From Ancistrus triradiatus (taxonomy: Eukaryota > Chordata > Actinopteri > Siluriformes > Loricariidae), in contig JAJAGP010000437.1 in the NCBI GenBank assembly GCA_025084515.1, positions 1 through 64,000 on the forward strand: a stretch of 64,000 bases of DNA, in the 5' to 3' direction. This document shows positions 44,750 through 55,990 of this stretch, piece by piece (position 1 is the stretch's first letter; each line of letters opens with the position of its first letter). The notes below the pieces were generated by a model. It did no database searches, was not told where the DNA came from, and saw only the letters and a program-made list of their open reading frames with translations. The translations under genes and the position numbers were made by a program.

Positions 44750-45360
44750 GTCAGAGCTGTCAAACAAACGGTCAGAACTCGAGAAATAAATTGTTGAACG
44801 ACGAGATACTTGGAGGTCTCATGAAGGGGAAGTATCTGTACCATTTGAAGTTTAAATGGAGGTTCTAGGTGAAAGTATAATGATTTTACACACGTTTGTT
44901 CTGCGAAAAAGTGACTGAATGTACGTGTACAATGTCAGCTTCAAGCGATTTTGGACCTCTCAAACAAATGGTCTCGAAAAATATGTAACCAATCAATTAT
45001 CTGAAAAGTTTGTGTGAGAGAGGACTCCTTGGTGATCGCTAAGATGTAAGATGGTGTGGATTGACGAATAAGCCTCAAAGTTATGACAGGTTAAACACAA
45101 ATGAAACTTTGGATAAAGCCTCCTCGCAGTTCCGAAAATTAACATGGCTGTCAATGAGGGAAGTTTTAGTCCCTAGTCTCGAACAAATCGTCATAACTCG
45201 AAAAATAATTTGTTTAGCGATGCAATCTTTTGATGAATTATGAAAGGGAAGTATCTCTACCATTTGCAGTTCCATTGGAGTTTCTAGGTGAAAGCATCAG
45301 GGTTTTAGACACGTTTGTTCAGTGAAAAAGTGCATTAATCGATTTTCACTCAAGGCTAGA
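44750..45360 (+). repeat. Diverged direct repeat, period about 419
   Basis: The phrase AAACAAACGGTCAGAACTCG, then AAATAAATTGTTGAACGACG, GGAAGTATCTGTACCATTTG and GGTGAAAGTATAATGATTTT, at 44761-44915, recurs at 45180-45335 with about three quarters identity by eye. A third, head-only copy starts at 44960. No coding content was identified. Confidence 0.6.
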
Positions 45361-45782
45361 GTGTGCCACTCTACCTAGTGGCATAGAGAATGAATGGAGT
45401 GATATTTAAAGAGTGATAGAAATTGTTGAAAGAGTGCAATCTGTGCGAAACTTAACCTGAGGGTTGTTGGTGACCCCAGGGCCGAGCATGCCAAGTTTCG
45501 TGTTTGTATGTCAAAAATTGACCGAGTTAGGGCAGTTTTAATAAAAATCCCATGCAAGTGAATGGGAATGTTTTTCGCAGAAATGCGAGTGTAGCGTGCA
45601 ACATTTCTTTTAGCTATGAACAAGCACACTTCTTCGGAACATGCCGGACGTTTTGGTGTTTGTCCCGTGTCGATATCTCGAAAACTGTTGGAGGAGATAC
45701 GTACCGAAAATCAGGTGGAAAAATAAAAATCGAAGAACAGTCAATCAATATAAATTTGTCTTTTAACTCCGGATGCTGAGGC

Positions 45783-45910
45783 CATAAACAGCTTGTCACC
45801 TCAGCAGCCAATCAATGCTGGAGATCCACAAGCAGAAGTTAAAGTTCATCATTTGCACAAAGCTCACTACCTTACTGGTTGTGTGCTCGCTTGCTTATTA
45901 GCTCATGTTT
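45783..45910 (+). repeat. Unassigned dispersed repeat (TTGGTTGTGTGC family), copy 2
   Basis: CATAAACAGCTTGTCACCTC, AGCAGCCAATCAATGCTGGA and CTTACTGGTTGTGTGCTCGC match 15352-15450 in order. Confidence 0.5.
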
Positions 45911-46439
45911 GGATTACAGACTGTTCTAACTTGGTTGATGTGATAGAGACATTGAAAATATCCTTTGTTATGACATTAAGCAGATCGTAAAAAGAGTCTA
46001 TGGTAATGTTTGGGCAACATCTGTTTCGGTCAACGTCCTGTTTCATGTAATGTGGACATTAAATGGCGCAAAGCTCTGTAATATATAGAGAGTCACTGAA
46101 ATTTTTGTCACAGAAAATTTCTTCTTTCACTGGAGAAAAACAGCTGAAATCTTTGACTGGGGAAAAAAAGCCATTCCTGCAGGACCATGGTGCAGCATTT
46201 AACTTTATGTAAGAACATGATAAACAAGGTACAGAGCACATGATAGTGAGGTGATTAGTGCAATAATATAGTACCCACAATTTCAGACAATTTACCCAGC
46301 TCACATGTCCAGTTTCTCACAGTTAACAAGTATAGCTTAAGACCTGGTGTGAGTCTGTAATCGTGGCAAGGCAGTTCTGAATGTGTTAAAACGCTAACGG
46401 TTAATGATTATCCTGAGGAAAAGGACCTAGTCTGGCAGT

Positions 46440-46955
46440 CTTTGCACGGATGTTCCGATGCGTTCTGCTTAGTGGCCGTCTGTGTAAAGGGTGGAATGGG
46501 TCATCCACAAAGCTGGTGACTTTGGTGATGCACTGTTTTTGTAGCTTTCACCAGGACAGGGCAAAGAAACCCAGATCATATTCTCGGCTGTTTTCACTAT
46601 ACTCTGGAGTGTTTTGCAGTCTGAGGCCGTTCAGCTCACAAATCAGGCACTGATGGAAGAGGAAAAGCTATGTTTATGTTACGCAAAAAGTGGAGACATT
46701 TCTGGGCTTTCTTGGCTGTGGATGTGGTGTTTCAGGTGATGTCCTCCGTGAAGGGGAGACCAAGGAACTTGGAGCTCTTGACCTTCCTCAAGATGGCGAC
46801 AGAGGAGAGCGATCACTGCAGGTCTTGCTCTTCTGTTTTGTCAGCATTAAGAGACAGATTGTTGCTTCAGCACCAGCTCACGACCTGTTTCACCTCCCCT
46901 CTGTAGACTGTAGGCCATTCCTGATGAGGCTGACCACTTTTGTGTCATGAACCGA
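46440..46955 (-). pseudogene. LINE reverse-transcriptase relic (L2/Rex-like)
   Basis: Read on the minus strand the DNA shows pieces typical of the 3' part of an L2- or Rex1-type ORF2: a VVGLIS-like stretch near 46940, the LNADKTEE-like stretch near 46840, KVKSSKFLGL-like near 46780, KKAQKCLHFLR-like near 46690, and LARLGP-like near 46430. Stops are frequent. Assignment is by pattern only. Confidence 0.55.
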
Positions 46956-46984
46956 ATACAAGTAGCAGGATGATTTTTTTTTAA

Positions 46985-47172
46985 GGCAAAATACGAAATA
47001 TTCTTCAATGGCCAAGTGAGTCACCTGACCTCAACCCAGAGCATGCTATCCACTTACTGAAGGCAGAAAGAGCCACAAACAAGCAGCAATTGAAGGCGGC
47101 TGCTGTAAAGGCCTGGTAAAGCCTCTTAAGGGAGGAAGCTCAGCATTTGATGTCCATGAGTTTCATACTTCA
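46985..47172 (+). pseudogene. Tc1-like C-terminal fragment, separate family
   Basis: A plus-strand frame reads ILQWPSESPDLNPEHAIHLL (the Glu motif with one residue lost), then KAERATNKQQLKAAAVKAW and LREEAQHLMSM. This is the C-terminus of another Tc1-like transposase distinct from families A-F. No termini were found. Confidence 0.65.
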
Positions 47173-49444
47173 GGTAGTCATGTTTCAGTTCTTGATTATT
47201 TTCTCCAAAAACCATTTTGAGAGTGGCTGCTGTGTGTGAGCCAAAAAACTTGAGTGTGTAGGACAACTTTATGTAACTTCAGTCAGCAAGAGTCCACAGG
47301 GCAGTTAAACGGCAAAAACTCACATTTATGTCACATATGAGAGGGGAAAAAGGATGAGGGTTGACTCAGCTTTGGCTGACTGTACATAATTTGTGTCAGG
47401 TAACTCACACTACCATACAGATTAGTTGATTTTGGGAATATGCATTTCCCCATCTCTATCTGACAGTTTTTAAAATAAGATTTAAATTAATATCTGATAT
47501 AAAACACACTTTAATGACGACACACAGAGATTTTTATGTGCTAAACAACTTTGTTAGGGACCTTTGCTCTGTTACTGCTATAACTGAATGGAGCTAAGAA
47601 AAACAAAGCAGCCCTCTCACTGACACAACCTGAGCTGGTTTTTAGTTCTTTCACTTTATCAGCTGGATCTTTTTTGAAGTGCACTTGGATTTTAGTTAAA
47701 AAAGAAATATAAATTGTATTGTGCAGCACAACTTTGTAATAACTGATATTAGGCATTTGTGATGGATGCACAGGTTGACTCGTATGAAACTGAGATTTAC
47801 TTGGTTCTATTATGAAAAAGGAAATTAGGAAAACCAACACTGTTTTAACATGAACATATAATTGCATTTGTATTTAGCAGTAATAAATTTTTTTAGCATT
47901 TTCTTTATTTTCTGAGTTTAAAGAAAAGTAATAGAGAATAAATCAAAATCACCATCTCACCTGATCATTCTTAATTATTAAGCAGTACATGATGATTCCA
48001 CACCTGTTCTAGCAGAGAGAAGTTTTAGGCCTGTTCATCCTGAGCTCCCTAGCACATTAACAGTTTTTGTATTTGTATATTTGCAGTGATATTAATCTTA
48101 TTGCCACACTATAATTAACCTGTATTGTATTTTCTTTGAGACAAGGTCGCATTGCTGAACATTTGAGAGCATTGTACTGAAAGAGAATCACATAATTGTT
48201 ATCAATACCATGATCTTAATTGCCTTTGAGGCAGAACATGTATGGTATAACAAGTAACATTATAATCTCTGTGTTTAAAAATCAGCTGCAGATAGGAGCT
48301 AAAAATACTAATTTCTATTAGTCATATTGGTAAAAAGTTGGACAGATCACTTGATGCTTGGACACATCGGGCAAAGGATTTGATTTAGCATAATCAATTT
48401 CTTTAATTCTGAAAAGTGACTGAGTAGGTTACTCACAACAGCATTTGTATTCCCATTCACTACCCATAAAGAAAACCTGGCTCCGTCCTAGCCTTTTTAT
48501 TCTCTGACATCAACAGATTCCACTTGGTTCACATAATTATTGGAAGTGTGACAGAAAATAAGTATGTAGCAGACAATATAGCTCCCAGTATTCTGTGTTC
48601 TTATGGGTGACAATTTTCCTGTCACTCAAGCTCTAATAAAAATCTTACTGTATTTAAAAAAAAACAACAACAAAAAAACAGAGTTTTACTCCAGAACATA
48701 AATTCTAAACACAGGAATGCACGTAAGGAAGTATTGTAGTGTAACTAGTGTTGTGATTGCAAAGTGACCTGCTGTATTATCAAGTGTTATGTGCAGTAGA
48801 TGAAGTTTATTGGGAGAAAATATTTAAAGCTTTGAGAATAATTGCTCTAATTAGTGGCAGTTTCTCGCCTTGCCATTCAAGGTGCCTGTTTGGTTCATTG
48901 TGGAGGTATTGATTGTAATGAGCCTTCTTTATCCTTTTCGTTTATACTCGTTTGTGTGTTTGATTTAGTTTATTTGCAGCAAATATATGTGCCTCAATAA
49001 AAAAGCAAGTCACTCTCTATTACATTTGAATTTAAAATAATGTAAAATTGGTTTAAAAATAGTAAACAAACCTGCCATACGCTGTGACTAAACATAATGC
49101 ATATTGCATGATGTTTGTGTACAAAATGCCCTCTCCAAATCCGACCATATGGCTATTATTATTATTATTATTATTATTATGACTTCTTTTCAAAGGGACA
49201 CCCAGCAGCACACATGTACCTTTTTCTGACTTGATCTTCTGGTTCAACAGTTTACCTATTGACAGCTTTAGCTCTCATCTTTTCATATATACAAATATAA
49301 TCTAACTACAATCTGTACCGTTATAATTAGAAATTAGATTTTACCTCCAGAAGTCACCTAGTACATGGTTTGGTTTATGTTGGAATCAAACCTGTAGAAC
49401 ATGGGTGAATATTTACCATGTCAGTTCAATAATATATACACTCA
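47173..49444. other. Intron, no element recognised
   Basis: AT-rich, without coding homology. It has an (ATT)n microsatellite at 49154-49180. Short A-rich runs occur near 48656. Confidence 0.4.
49154..49180. repeat. (TAT/ATT)n microsatellite
   Basis: Nine ATT units in a row. Confidence 0.95.
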
Positions 49445-50040
49445 CTAAGCACTTTACACCATGTTCATTTATGCAATTATTATATTATATTAATCTATGG
49501 TTTTTGATTGTGCCATGATTGTGTGTCAGCTGGGCTAGTTTGGGTATTTCTGTAATTGCTGGTCTTCTGAGTTTTTCACACACAAGAGTCTCTAGAGTTT
49601 AATCAGAAGAATAATCAGAAGAATAATCAAAATTTAATCATCATATTAAGAATAAAACATCCAGTGATCTAAATGTTTTGATCATGGAAAGAAGTTGTTG
49701 ATGAGAGTTCAACAGAGTGTGGGCAGACTGGTTTGAGTTGACAGAAAGGCTATGGTAACTTTGTACAATTTCTGTGAGTGGAAAAGCATTTTGCCTTGCA
49801 CAACTTGTCAGAACTTGAGGCAGATGGGCCACAACAGCAGAAGAAACTGAAATTGAGACTGAAGTGTGCACAGGCTGTACTCGTTTTCTGTCGAGGCACA
49901 ACAATTGTAGGGTCAGAAATTGGAACCAACAGTGTGAATCTATGGAGGCTGGTGGAGGTGATATGATGGAAGGTTCTCTTGGCACACTTTGGGCTTGTTA
50001 ATACCAGCCAGTCGTCATATAAGTGAGTATTGTTCATGAG
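49445..50040 (+). pseudogene. Very decayed Tc1-like family A relative
   Basis: Phrases of family A are scattered in order: TTTTTCACACACAAGAGTCT CTAGAG, GGGCAGACTGGTTTGAGTTG, AGAAAGGCTATGGTAACTTT, CAGATGGGCCACAACAGCAG and CTTGGCACACTTTGGGC. No open frame is left. Confidence 0.6.
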
Positions 50041-52573
50041 TATTGTTGCTGACTATGTGCGTCCCACTTTGTTGCACAGCAAAAGTCTTAAACTGGTTCT
50101 TCTGTTGTCTTATCTGTCACTGGATTTGGCATGTGCTATTAGACTAAAAAAAAAAAACCTTCTTATATAATTGAAAAAGATTACAATTTAATTTAAATTA
50201 TTTTCTTTCTGTAGTGGTGCTAAATCCAACCTCCAACAGATTGTGTCCAGCAATGCATGGTAAGAAGTTCCTTTAGATAACTTATAAATTGTTAATAACA
50301 CTGTGTCAAGACATCAGTTGTCAATAAGACATCAAATCTAGATCAGCAAAATATTGATATGCCACTCGTGTTGTGTGTGTGTGTGTATATATATATAATA
50401 TGACTAGTCTTGATGTAACCTTGTGTATTCATGTAACCTTGCGTGTGTCGCTGAAATGGCCACTGATGCCGATAGCGACATCATTAAATAAATCAAATAA
50501 ACAAACAAAAAACATACATACATCTTTTTGACTGCCAGTGTGTGTTTTGTGACGTACAGCTAATTTTGGAGTAGGTAAGCAATGTTGTTGATGTAAGTTG
50601 TTCAAGTGACCTGGAATTATCAGGCCATATTGATTAGGCTTGATGAAAACCGGATACCTGCATGGTAAACATTTTGCTTTTTTTATACAGTAAACCGCCA
50701 AAATGGCCTCAGACCTCCATGAGCTAACATAGATTTGTATTAGGAAATAACTGTATAAGAAATCAGATGTTTTTATGTTTAGGTCTAATATTTTGATGAT
50801 CACTTATTTTAAGAAGAAAATTTTAAATATATGAAAGAGAAGTAAACTTAAGCAGCCTGTAAATAGGCTTCAAATTATATATATGTACAAATTATGTACT
50901 ATAATTAGACTCCCAACCAGTCTATAGGCTGATCTGTCGATGTTTTTTTGGTCACTTTGGGTGGTGTTATGATATGAACAGTTTCCTTTATCTTCCGATT
51001 CGTTCTGTTATTACTTCTCTGATAAATTGGACAGTGGAAATTGCAATTAGGAAATGTAAATGTTTTTGTAACCTTAGCTTTCTTTTTTACTTGCGTATCC
51101 AAGGATTAAAACAAAAGTGGAAGGTGTAGGTAGAAGTAAGAAGACATGATAGTGAGTTGGGGTGCAATAAGGCGTCATATATATCTGGAATTTGGAGAGT
51201 GTTTTGACTGTGCGTGTGAGAACTGTGCTCAGTGTTGGTTTGAAGCTCAGCCAGCTTTGTGGTTACTTGTTGTTTACAAAGCTACATTCTAACATTAACC
51301 CAAAATGAACAGAAAACCAGGACATTACAACAACTGGATATTTTCTGCATTTTATGAATGTTGTGGTATTAGCACTTAAAGAAAAAATGTTTTATTGTTT
51401 ATTTACTCTGCATGGCTTATTCAACTTGTTGTTGTTGACTCTGTAAGGGTTGATGACAAGTATGACATTTGATTATGGAGAAACTTCACCCTTTACAGTA
51501 TCACTATGTAGAGGATGTCGTGGTATGACATCAAAAAAAGAAAACAATGAAAATTAAACTAGAAATAATAAATTGTGGTAGGGTAGGGTGTGTTTTCTTC
51601 AGGTGGTCAATTTGGTTCCTCTTATATTTCAGTCAATGATGTCCATTGATAGAACCAGATATGAACCAGGTATGATAGAACCAGTCTTTGCTCTCTTCTG
51701 ATTTGATCAGATTTTGTGTATCTGTCACACTTGTCTATATTTTTACCATAAATAAAACCATTACAGCATTGTGGACTGGTATGTGCTGTTTAAAGAGCAT
51801 CTGATCAGTGTCTACTCGCTTTAATGACAGAGGTCTTAAAAATTATAATTTTTATATAATAAAGTACATTTTTAAAATATAATATACATTTTATATAATT
51901 TCTTATAATAGGAAATAAAAGTCTGTCTTTTAACGTTATGGCTGCCAATCAATCCTGCAGGTTGTTGCACAGGATGGAGTTTAAGAGCAGAAGTCTCTCG
52001 TGTCTGTGTGTGTGTGTGTAACTAGCTTACTGGTTGTGTGCATGCTTGCTCATTAGCTCACATTTGAACTAGAGTTTTAACTTGACTTTAGCTAAGGCTT
52101 TTTCACACCGAGACAACAAAAATACACGGAGTTTTGACAAAGAACATATACATTATATTGTAGTATCTTAATGCCATCCTTCACATTGAGCCTGAAACTG
52201 ACGGACTGCGATGCTGTGTACATTTTTTTTTATTGGAGCCTGTTCTAATTCCTGTGTTGTTCGGATGCATTAAAATCAGGCTGACCAATCAGAGCTCAGG
52301 TGTCAAGCAGAACAGCTCATCCTGCACATAGCAGAGCACAAGAGCTTATTCTACAAGCAACACACTGACTATAAAAACATGGATATTAAAGGAAAGATGT
52401 GGTGGAATATTGCTGAATGGAGAGGAGTGATGGTGATAAACTTCACAGTGACTGTATGTAACCATTTCTTGTTTATCTAAGTGCATTCTAATCTGTTCAT
52501 GCCAAAAAAACCTTTGTAGCTTTCTGCAGTAAGTTTTGGTCAACAATCTGTTTCTCAGAAAGTAATGTAATTA
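50041..52573. other. Intron, mostly unassigned
   Basis: AT-rich DNA. 50370-50400 is a short (GT)n(TA)n. 51943-52060 carries a weak third copy of the TTGGTTGTGTGC repeat (CTTACTGGTTGTGTGCATGC). No exon was recognised. Confidence 0.4.
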
Positions 52574-52644
52574 AAGTCAAGTCAAGTCAGATTTATTTAT
52601 GGCATTTTTAATTTCGTTGTTCTTGTAACAATGACAATAAAGAG

Positions 52645-52682
<38 letters not shown>

Positions 52683-53000
52683 TTATATAGTGCTTTTTAC
52701 AATGGACCATTGTCTCAAAGCAACTTTACAAGTTTAGATTATCTCCTAATAACTACGTCCAATCCCAAATTGAGCAAGCCTAGGGCGACAGTGGCAAGGA
52801 AAAACTCCCTAGTTCTAGGAAGAAACCTTGGGAGGGCCAAGACTCAAAAAGGGACCCAACCTCCTTGGGTGGCGTAGATGATAAATCTAAGAGCGAAACT
52901 ACAGTCATGGAGTCAAAGTTCGAATAAAATGTGAAGTATTCACATCGACATTAAGTGGCCCGGGTATGATGATAAAATGGAGTATTAACAATCAGCCCAG
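52574..53000 (+). repeat. Left copy of an inverted repeat (AAGTTTAGATTATCTCC family)
   Basis: AGCAACTTTACAAGTTTAGA, GCAAGCCTAGGGCGACAGTG, AAACCTTGGGAGGGCCAAGA and ATGGAGTCAAAGTTCGAATA recur on the other strand at 54120-54400. A separate 80-bp insertion interrupts it (52601-52680). Confidence 0.75.
52601..52680 (+). mobile_element. 80-bp LINE 3'-tail insertion with (ATCT)n
   Basis: GGCATTTTTAATTTCGTTGT TCTTGTAACAATGACAATAA AG resembles the 3' tail of fish non-LTR elements and runs into an ATCT microsatellite. Direct repeats ATTTAT flank it (52595-52600, 52681-52686), and the surrounding repeat continues without loss. Confidence 0.6.
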
Positions 53001-53084
53001 TATGTTTTGTTTAACATACTGCTGTATCTGTCAGTCTGAAAAGGGTTACATTCGTCAACTGTTTCATGCATTCTGATTTTGTGT

Positions 53085-53820
53085 AATTTTGTGGGGCATG
53101 GAAAGCCTTGTTTGCTGACATGTTAATGAGAAGGAAGCATTATAGACTTTGGCTGTGTTTACAGTGGTACTGAGCTAGTCAACTAGGTAGTCTCCCTAAA
53201 TACCGCATTATTGATGAGGCAGTAGGGAGACTACTAAGGGGTTAGTGATCCATCTTGAACATAACCATGTCTTCGGCATGGAAGAATGGAATAATGGATT
53301 TGATAAGACATTTAAAACAGCGTCACCTCACTGAATATGCAGAGTTTGACAAAGCAAACAGAGGCTAAAGCTAGTGAGAGTGCAGAGCCAGGCTCAAGAC
53401 AGCAGCCCCAGGCATCTTTTTTTTTTTTTTTTTTTTTTTTTGGAAAGCAACAGGACATTCTGTGATTCTCCAAAAAAAATAAAAATAAAATAATAATAAA
53501 TAAATAAAAAATACAGATAGCAGGGGTGGCTGGCTCTGCGCTCTCACTAGCTTTGTCTTTGACCTTATTAAATTTGTTGCTTCATTTTTGAGATTGTTTC
53601 TTGAAGGCTTATTTTCACCATGTATGTAATCCAAACAGTGCTTCCATGCCGATTATATGATTTTGTTCAAAATGGATCACTACCATCCAAAAGTGTCCCT
53701 AGTAATGCCTAAATCTGTAATGCAGTATTTAGGGAGCCTATCTAGCTAGTCCAAGTAGCACTGAGAACACAACCGGAACCTATAATGCTTCCTTGTCCTC
53801 AGCAAACAAACCCAAAACAA
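53085..53820. repeat. Inverted-repeat (hairpin) element
   Basis: Left arm phrases (AAGGAAGCATTATAGACTTT, CTGTGTTTACAGTGGTACTG, CTAGTGAGAGTGCAGAGCCA) reappear inverted on the right (TGGCTCTGCGCTCTCACTAG, AGTAGCACTGAGAACACAAC, CCTATAATGCTTCC). The centre has a poly-T run at 53417-53441 and A-rich DNA. The central unit belongs to the AAAGCTAGTGAG family also seen at 29930 and 34088. Confidence 0.7.
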
Positions 53821-53829
53821 ACCCTTAAA

Positions 53830-54856
53830 CATGTATTTTAAGCTGAATCCCATTTCAGGGGCTGCATCCTTCGGAGGCTGCATTTGAAGACTGATTGCGT
53901 CATAGCGGCGCGCCTAGGCTGTCCCATTTCGAAGGCTCCTTCGTATGCGTCGAGAAATGTGCCCTTCTTTTCCCTGAAAAGGAAGGATACATCCGATGTA
54001 TCATTCATGTCCTAACATATCCCGAGGTGCATTGTGCGAGGGGAACTTTGGGACATCGGAACAGTTGGCTGAGTAATATACATTATTTATTCAGCTCCAG
54101 CCCCATCATACCCAGGCCACTTCATGCCGATGTGCATACTTCAGATTTTATTCGAACTTTGACTCCATGACTTTAGTTTCGCTCTTAGATTTCTCATCTA
54201 CGCCGCCCAAGGAGGTTGAGTCTTGGTCCTCCCAAGGTTTCTTCTATAACACTCAGGGAGTTTTTCCCTTTCCACTGTCGCCATAGGCTTGCTCAACTTG
54301 GGATTGGACGTAGTTATTAGAAGATAATCTAAACTTGTAAAGTTGCTTTGAGACAATGCTCCATTGTAAAAAGCGCTATATAAATAGATCTGACTTGACT
54401 ATTTAAATGTAAGGATTTTTAAACTCGAATAGATAATTGTTAAATAGCAAAAGCGCAACTCTTTTTTTTGTTTTTTTTTTGTTTTAGGGAGCAAGGGGCA
54501 AACGGAGACCTTGCGGGGGAAAATTAATGCCAGCGCCTGTGGTGAAGCGTCTCCTTTCCAATAAATGAAAAACCAAAAACGGCATAAAAACTAATCTCAA
54601 AATTTCTGGTTCCATTTTTATAAAGCTTATAGCTGTTTTGGGATAGGGTGCAGGTGGGTATAGCACTGAAGAGTGAGGGCAGGAACAGTGGTTCTGTGAT
54701 GCAAACAGGAAATCCAAGGCAGAGTAGACTGTCATTTCGGTTCGGCCTTCGCAGTGGTCTATGCAGCTTTCCAAGGACACCTTTATAGACCACGTAGAGC
54801 GCGTGATTCAAAGGATGCAGCCCCTGAAATGGGATTCAGCCTTAAACAAACCCTCG
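53830..54856. mobile_element. Foldback element, about 1.03 kb (GAATCCCATTTCAGGGGC termini)
   Basis: The left end TTAAGCTGAATCCCATTTCA GGGGCTGCATCCT is mirrored on the right by AGGATGCAGCCCCTGAAATG GGATTCAGCCTTAA. TTAA lies at the edges, so it may be a piggyBac-type target site or part of the terminus. The right copy of the 52574 repeat is inside it (54120-54400). No transposase was seen. Confidence 0.65.
54120..54400 (-). repeat. Right copy of the inverted repeat (AAGTTTAGATTATCTCC family)
   Basis: It is the reverse complement of 52690-52980, ending AAAAAGCGCTATATAAATAG and TGACTTGACT. The tail looks like that of a retroposed repeat. Confidence 0.75.
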
Positions 54857-55017
54857 AGTGGCCGAAATATCACACACCTGAACTGAATCGTGAATTAAAG
54901 TTAGAAAAAGCACTGTACTATTCAGGTGTGGTTGATCGGCACAGAATTGGTGATATGAGACTGAAAGCCCGATCTTGGATTGCAGCTGAATCGCACTTAA
55001 AAACTAACCGAAGGCTT

Positions 55018-55398
55018 TGATTATTACAGGGTTTACTTCACCCACAAAATTACACAAATCCGAATGCATGAAACAGTTGTCGAATGTAAACATTTTTATT
55101 GTGCTATCTGCAACGTTTTAAAAACAGAGCTTAAAAAGAGACATGCCTTTTTTTGGCTGAAGTATTTTCGCTCCCATAAGACATACCTCTAATTCAGTGG
55201 GTTAGTTTTGCTCTGAATCTGTCTCCATAGTTAGCATACTGCGTTCATAATATGGGTCTTCTTTTGCATCTCCGATCTGATCGTTCTGTTCTTTAAGTTG
55301 AAGGAGCTTTCCCAGCTAGTTAACAGACTAGGCTGTGGTGTATGTTATAATACCTGGCTAGCTAGCGAGCTTTACCCAGCATGCTGTTTGGTGATGGA

Positions 55399-55430
<32 letters not shown>
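55018..55430 (+). repeat. Unassigned dispersed repeat, copy 2, ending in (TA)n
   Basis: AGGGTTTACTTCACCCACAA, AATGTAAACATTTTTATTGT, GCTGAAGTATTTTCGC, CTGGCTAGCTAGCGAGCTTT and ACCCAGCATGCTG match 7757-8398 in order. A (TA)n run begins at 55401, and the matching phrase GGCCATATCGCCCTCCACT follows at 55502. Confidence 0.55.
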
Positions 55431-55438
<8 letters not shown>

Positions 55439-55799
55439 TTACACACATAATATAGTATGTTTTAAATATATATACACAGACTTGTATAAAAGCCTGTCGT
55501 TGGGCCATATCGCCCTCCACTAGTGATGATGGTGTGAGGTTTTGCTTCTTCTTGCTAAGCGACTTGCCATGATTTATGGACACATGAATTCTGCTACCAG
55601 ATATTCTTTCAGGAGAAAGTCAGGTAGCTGGGAGCTGAAGCTCAAGAGCAGTTGGATTCTGCAGTAAAACAATGATCAGAAGTACAACAGCAAGTCCCTG
55701 AACAGCTTAAAATAAACTAAATGAAGGTCCTGACTCGAACTGCACTGGGACACTGTGACAGAAACTTTCATGCTTGAAACCCCTTCAATGTTAGTCCTC

Positions 55800-55990
55800 T
55801 CACTTCACACCCCTCTCTTGAGTGCTGGCCTGTACTACACCTGTGTAGAGTTTGCATGGTGTCCCTGTGTCCGTGTTTGTACTCTGGTTTCCTCCCACAT
55901 TCTCAAGACATGTGCTAGGTCAGTTTGCTTCTCTAAAGTGTCCCTGTGTGTTCGTCTTTTGATGGAATGGTTCCCAGTCCTAGGGTTAGG
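55800..55990 (+). repeat. Abundant fish interspersed repeat
   Basis: GTGTAGAGTTTGCATGGTGT, TTTCCTCCCACATTCTCAAG and GATGGAATGGTTCCCAGTCC match the module at 15985-16250. Confidence 0.65.

Noticed and set aside
53371..53634. A coding frame with a Lys-rich run
   Set aside because: It comes from the poly-T stretch in the centre of a hairpin repeat.
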